This document shows, piece after piece, positions 33,009 through 34,737 of a DNA stretch of 34,737 nucleotides (position 1 is its first letter; each line of letters opens with the position of its first letter). The notes under the pieces were generated by a model, which was not told where the DNA came from, searched no databases, and saw only the letters and a list, made by a program, of their open reading frames with translations. The DNA is from Halogeometricum pallidum JCM 14848 (lineage in GTDB: Archaea; Halobacteriota; Halobacteria; Halobacteriales; Haloferacaceae). Made by a program: the position numbers and the translations under genes. The stretch covers positions 164,320-199,056 of the forward strand of contig NZ_AOIV01000027.1 of assembly GCF_000337095.1 (NCBI RefSeq). Direction: 5' to 3'.

Positions 33009-33290
33009 TCAGTCCGCGGCCGCCGTCGCCGTTCCGGGTCCCGTACGCTCCCGGCGGTCGACCGTCCACGCTTGGTGCGCCATGAGCAGCATGCTGGCGA
33101 CGAGACAGAGTCCCCACAGCAGCGTCGACATCCCGATGGCGGCGATTCCGGTGGCCGAGACGCCCCACACCGCCAGCGGCAGCATCCACTGTCCGACCAG
33201 ATACAGCCCCGTCGTCGCTCGCCGGACTCGCCCGGCGACGTTCAGCGCGTCGACCTGACTCCCCATCACGACCGCCAGAATCGACAGCAC
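33009..33290 (-). CDS. Small membrane protein, possibly N-terminally cut by the third tnpB element
   Basis: The 93-residue frame starts GTG at 33290 (or ATG at 33266). Three hydrophobic segments are visible: the first ten residues MLSILAVVMG, a span from GLYLVGQWMLPLAVWG, and IAAIGMSTLLWGLCLVASML. A charged tail (DRRERTGPG) follows. The first segment looks like the end of a helix and not a natural start, and an in-frame stop lies only 7 bases upstream, next to the candidate left end of the tnpB element. I infer the real N-terminus may be lost. The family is unknown. Confidence 0.6.
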   Translation of the reverse strand: MLSILAVVMGSQVDALNVAGRVRRATTGLYLVGQWMLPLAVWGVSATGIAAIGMSTLLWGLCLVASMLLMAHQAWTVDRRERTGPGTATAAAD

Positions 33291-33314
33291 CCCATCTCAA
33301 TTCAAGCAGGGAAT

Positions 33315-33332
33315 CCCGGCCTTTAGGCCGGG
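33315..33332. other. Candidate left-end hairpin of the third tnpB element
   Basis: CCCGGCC (33315-33321) pairs with GGCCGGG (33326-33332) around TTTA, within GAAT and AGGGAATGCGACA flanks. It is similar in form to the hairpin at 8371-8390. Confidence 0.5.
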
Positions 33333-33361
33333 AGGGAATGCGACACGGTGCTGACCAACCG

Positions 33362-33499
33362 CTACTCGGTAGCCGGGCCGGAATCCAACTCTCGTTGTGC
33401 GTGGAGTAGCATCCCCTTCCACGTCAGACCGTGACGTTTCTTCGTCTCTTTCAAAGACTCGTACTGTTCCTCGTCTACCTCGAAGTTGATGTGTGGCAT
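33362..33499 (-). CDS. Small tnpB-associated ribbon-helix-helix-like protein, 45 residues
   Basis: The minus-strand frame from the ATG at 33499 reads MPHINFEVDEEQYESLKETK, then a helix (RHGLTWKGMLLHAQRELD) and ends at TAG 33362. The strand-helix-helix layout fits very small CopG/RHH-like proteins, which often accompany haloarchaeal tnpB genes. It diverges from tnpB, sharing an AT-rich promoter patch. It could regulate tnpB or its guide RNA; this is not shown. The competing longer frame (to 33506) is arginine-rich and unlike a haloarchaeal protein. Confidence 0.7.
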   Translation of the reverse strand: MPHINFEVDEEQYESLKETKKRHGLTWKGMLLHAQRELDSGPATE

Positions 33500-33521
33500 G
33501 AGCCATTCTTGCGCTCCGTTA

Positions 33522-33533
33522 CACTTAATTTTG
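33522..33533. promoter_or_regulatory. Shared AT-rich promoter patch between the RHH gene and tnpB
   Basis: CACTTAATTTTG serves both ways: it ends 20 bases before the tnpB GTG (33554), and on the other strand starts 23 bases before the RHH ATG (33499). Confidence 0.5.
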
Positions 33534-33553
33534 TCTACGTTCTATCTACGGGT

Positions 33554-34737
33554 GTGTCCGAGACGGTGACGAAGACGCTACAGGCAACGCTCGCCACGCC
33601 CACCACGGGCAAAGAGCAACGCCTACAGCGACTCTTGGACACCTACCGAACCGCACTCCACGATGCCTTCGACAACAGGGCGGATACAATGTCTGCTGTC
33701 AACGACGTTGTGACGCCCTACGACCTGCCGTATCAAGCCAAAGACGCCCTCAAATCCTACGTCCCGAAACTCCGCTCGACGTATAACGCCGAGGAGTTAG
33801 ACGACGAGCATCCGCTTCGACTCGTCAACCGGGCCGCGAAGTTCGACTACTCGAACGAGCGCGAACATGGTTTTGTGTGGCAGGCTCCGCAACCCGGACG
33901 CGGGACAAATTTTTGGATTCCGCTTCGGATTAACCCCGAGCAGGAATCCCTGTGGTTCGACCTGCTCTCCGAGGACGCGAAGGCGGGTGAGTTGCGGCTA
34001 CAGCGACACCGCACGTCGTGGGAGTTGCACGTCACCGTCGAATACTCGGTCGAAGAACCGACCGACCCGGACGACCCGACGTACATCGGCTTCGACGTAG
34101 GCGAGAGCGCGTTGATAACGGGCTGTGCCCTCAAACGCGACGTACCACGGAAGCCAATGCTCGTCAGCGGCAGTCGAGCGCGACACCTCCGCAAAGAGAT
34201 GTTCACGACGCTCCGGCGGCTACAATCACGAGACGCCGCCGAGTGGCGCGTGGACGAACGATTCGACCACTACCAGAACGCCCTCACGGATATTGTCGAG
34301 AAAGCGTCTCGGCAAGCCGTCGAGTACGCCCATTCCTTCGAGAATCCGGTTATCGTCCTCGAAGACCTGTCGTACATCCGCGAACGCTTGGACTACGGCA
34401 AGTTCATGAACCGGCGGCTTCACGCGTGGGCGTTTGCCCGACTACAGGGCCGAATCGAAGACAAAGCGGCCGAGGCAGGGATTCGAGTCGAGTACGTCAA
34501 CGCGGCGTACACCTCGCAGACGTGCCACGCTTGCGGGCGTCTCGGTCGGCGGAGTCAACAAGCGGAGTTTGTGTGTCCGCACGACGACTGCCACGTATCG
34601 GAGTTCCAAGCAGATATTAACGCGAGTGCGAACATCGCACGTTGCGCTAACCCGTGGGGAGAGAGCGTCCGTTGGGAACCCGGACGCGATGACTCGCCAC
34701 AGGACGGGAGCGGTCGTGACACCGCCACAGTCCACCG
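33554..34737 (+). CDS. tnpB: IS1341-type TnpB, RNA-guided RuvC nuclease (partial, runs off the window)
   Basis: At least 394 residues are open to the window end. The start GTG at 33554 has a TATA-like patch at the right place and gives SETVTKTLQATLATPTTGKE. RuvC residues are present: Asp in YIGFDVGESALITG near 185, Glu in VIVLEDLSYIRERLD near 272, and Asp in FQADINASANIARC near 357. The zinc finger has CHACGR, then CPHDDC near 323-345. Catalytic residues look intact, and no hairpin insertion was found. Its sequence is only distantly like the tnpB at 8493-9731, so the two represent separate lineages. The right end and guide RNA lie outside the window. Confidence 0.9.
   Translation, partial: MSETVTKTLQATLATPTTGKEQRLQRLLDTYRTALHDAFDNRADTMSAVNDVVTPYDLPYQAKDALKSYVPKLRSTYNAEELDDEHPLRLVNRAAKFDYSNEREHGFVWQAPQPGRGTNFWIPLRINPEQESLWFDLLSEDAKAGELRLQRHRTSWELHVTVEYSVEEPTDPDDPTYIGFDVGESALITGCALKRDVPRKPMLVSGSRARHLRKEMFTTLRRLQSRDAAEWRVDERFDHYQNALTDIVEKASRQAVEYAHSFENPVIVLEDLSYIRERLDYGKFMNRRLHAWAFARLQGRIEDKAAEAGIRVEYVNAAYTSQTCHACGRLGRRSQQAEFVCPHDDCHVSEFQADINASANIARCANPWGESVRWEPGRDDSPQDGSGRDTATVH

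Overview
The window is chromosomal DNA from a halophilic archaeon (Halobacteria, probably Haloferacales). This is inferred from very high GC with G/C third codon positions, strongly acidic proteins, an archaeal tRNA-Tyr with C1-G72, the cdrS-ftsZ2 cell-division operon, the archaeal cobalamin enzymes CobY and CbiZ, a Tat substrate ending in a PGF-CTERM-like tail, and TATA boxes about 25 nt ahead of leaderless starts.

Layout. (1) 1-1471: a decayed IS1341-type tnpB carrying three copies of a ~60-bp double-hairpin element. (2) 1468-8351: housekeeping genes: DUF4112 protein, an SDR with an internal deletion, a lipoate ligase-type protein, a redoxin, endonuclease IV, a Tat/PGF-CTERM EEP-fold phosphoesterase, a methyltransferase and a zinc ribbon. 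(3) ~8355-9780: a tnpB element with a nearly full-length gene, inserted directly upstream of the zinc-ribbon gene. (4) 9908-11835: a small membrane protein, an unnamed haloarchaeal protein and the tRNA thiolase NcsA. (5) 11939-14147: ftsZ2, cdrS and a probable cdrL, with a leader full of GTAAGAC boxes. (6) 14256-16684: tRNA-Tyr, an aldo/keto reductase, a redoxin gene destroyed by a second decayed tnpB (with a fourth double hairpin), and a small acidic protein. (7) 16773-26165: an M24-fold protein, an AlkA-like glycosylase, and a cobalamin assembly and salvage run (HAD, cbiB, cobS, cobY, cobT, cobD, cbiZ, cbiA) with overlapping starts. (8) 26205-32423: a surface-polysaccharide-like locus: asparagine-synthetase-like enzyme and flippase on the minus strand, and a tandem pair of ATP-grasp proteins diverging on the plus strand. 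(9) 32454-34737: a universal stress protein, a small membrane protein possibly cut by a third tnpB insertion, and that tnpB with a divergent ribbon-helix-helix gene, running off the window.

The main candidate novelty is the double-hairpin element. Four ~60-bp copies each have two perfect stems whose sequences differ between copies while pairing is kept. They share short conserved edges and a linker, and all four lie inside decaying tnpB genes, at least two of them as multiple-of-three insertions. Next in interest are the GTAAGAC operator array and nested hairpin in the unusually long cdrS leader, and the HAD phosphatase in the cobalamin operon. No tnpA transposase was seen near any of the four tnpB loci.
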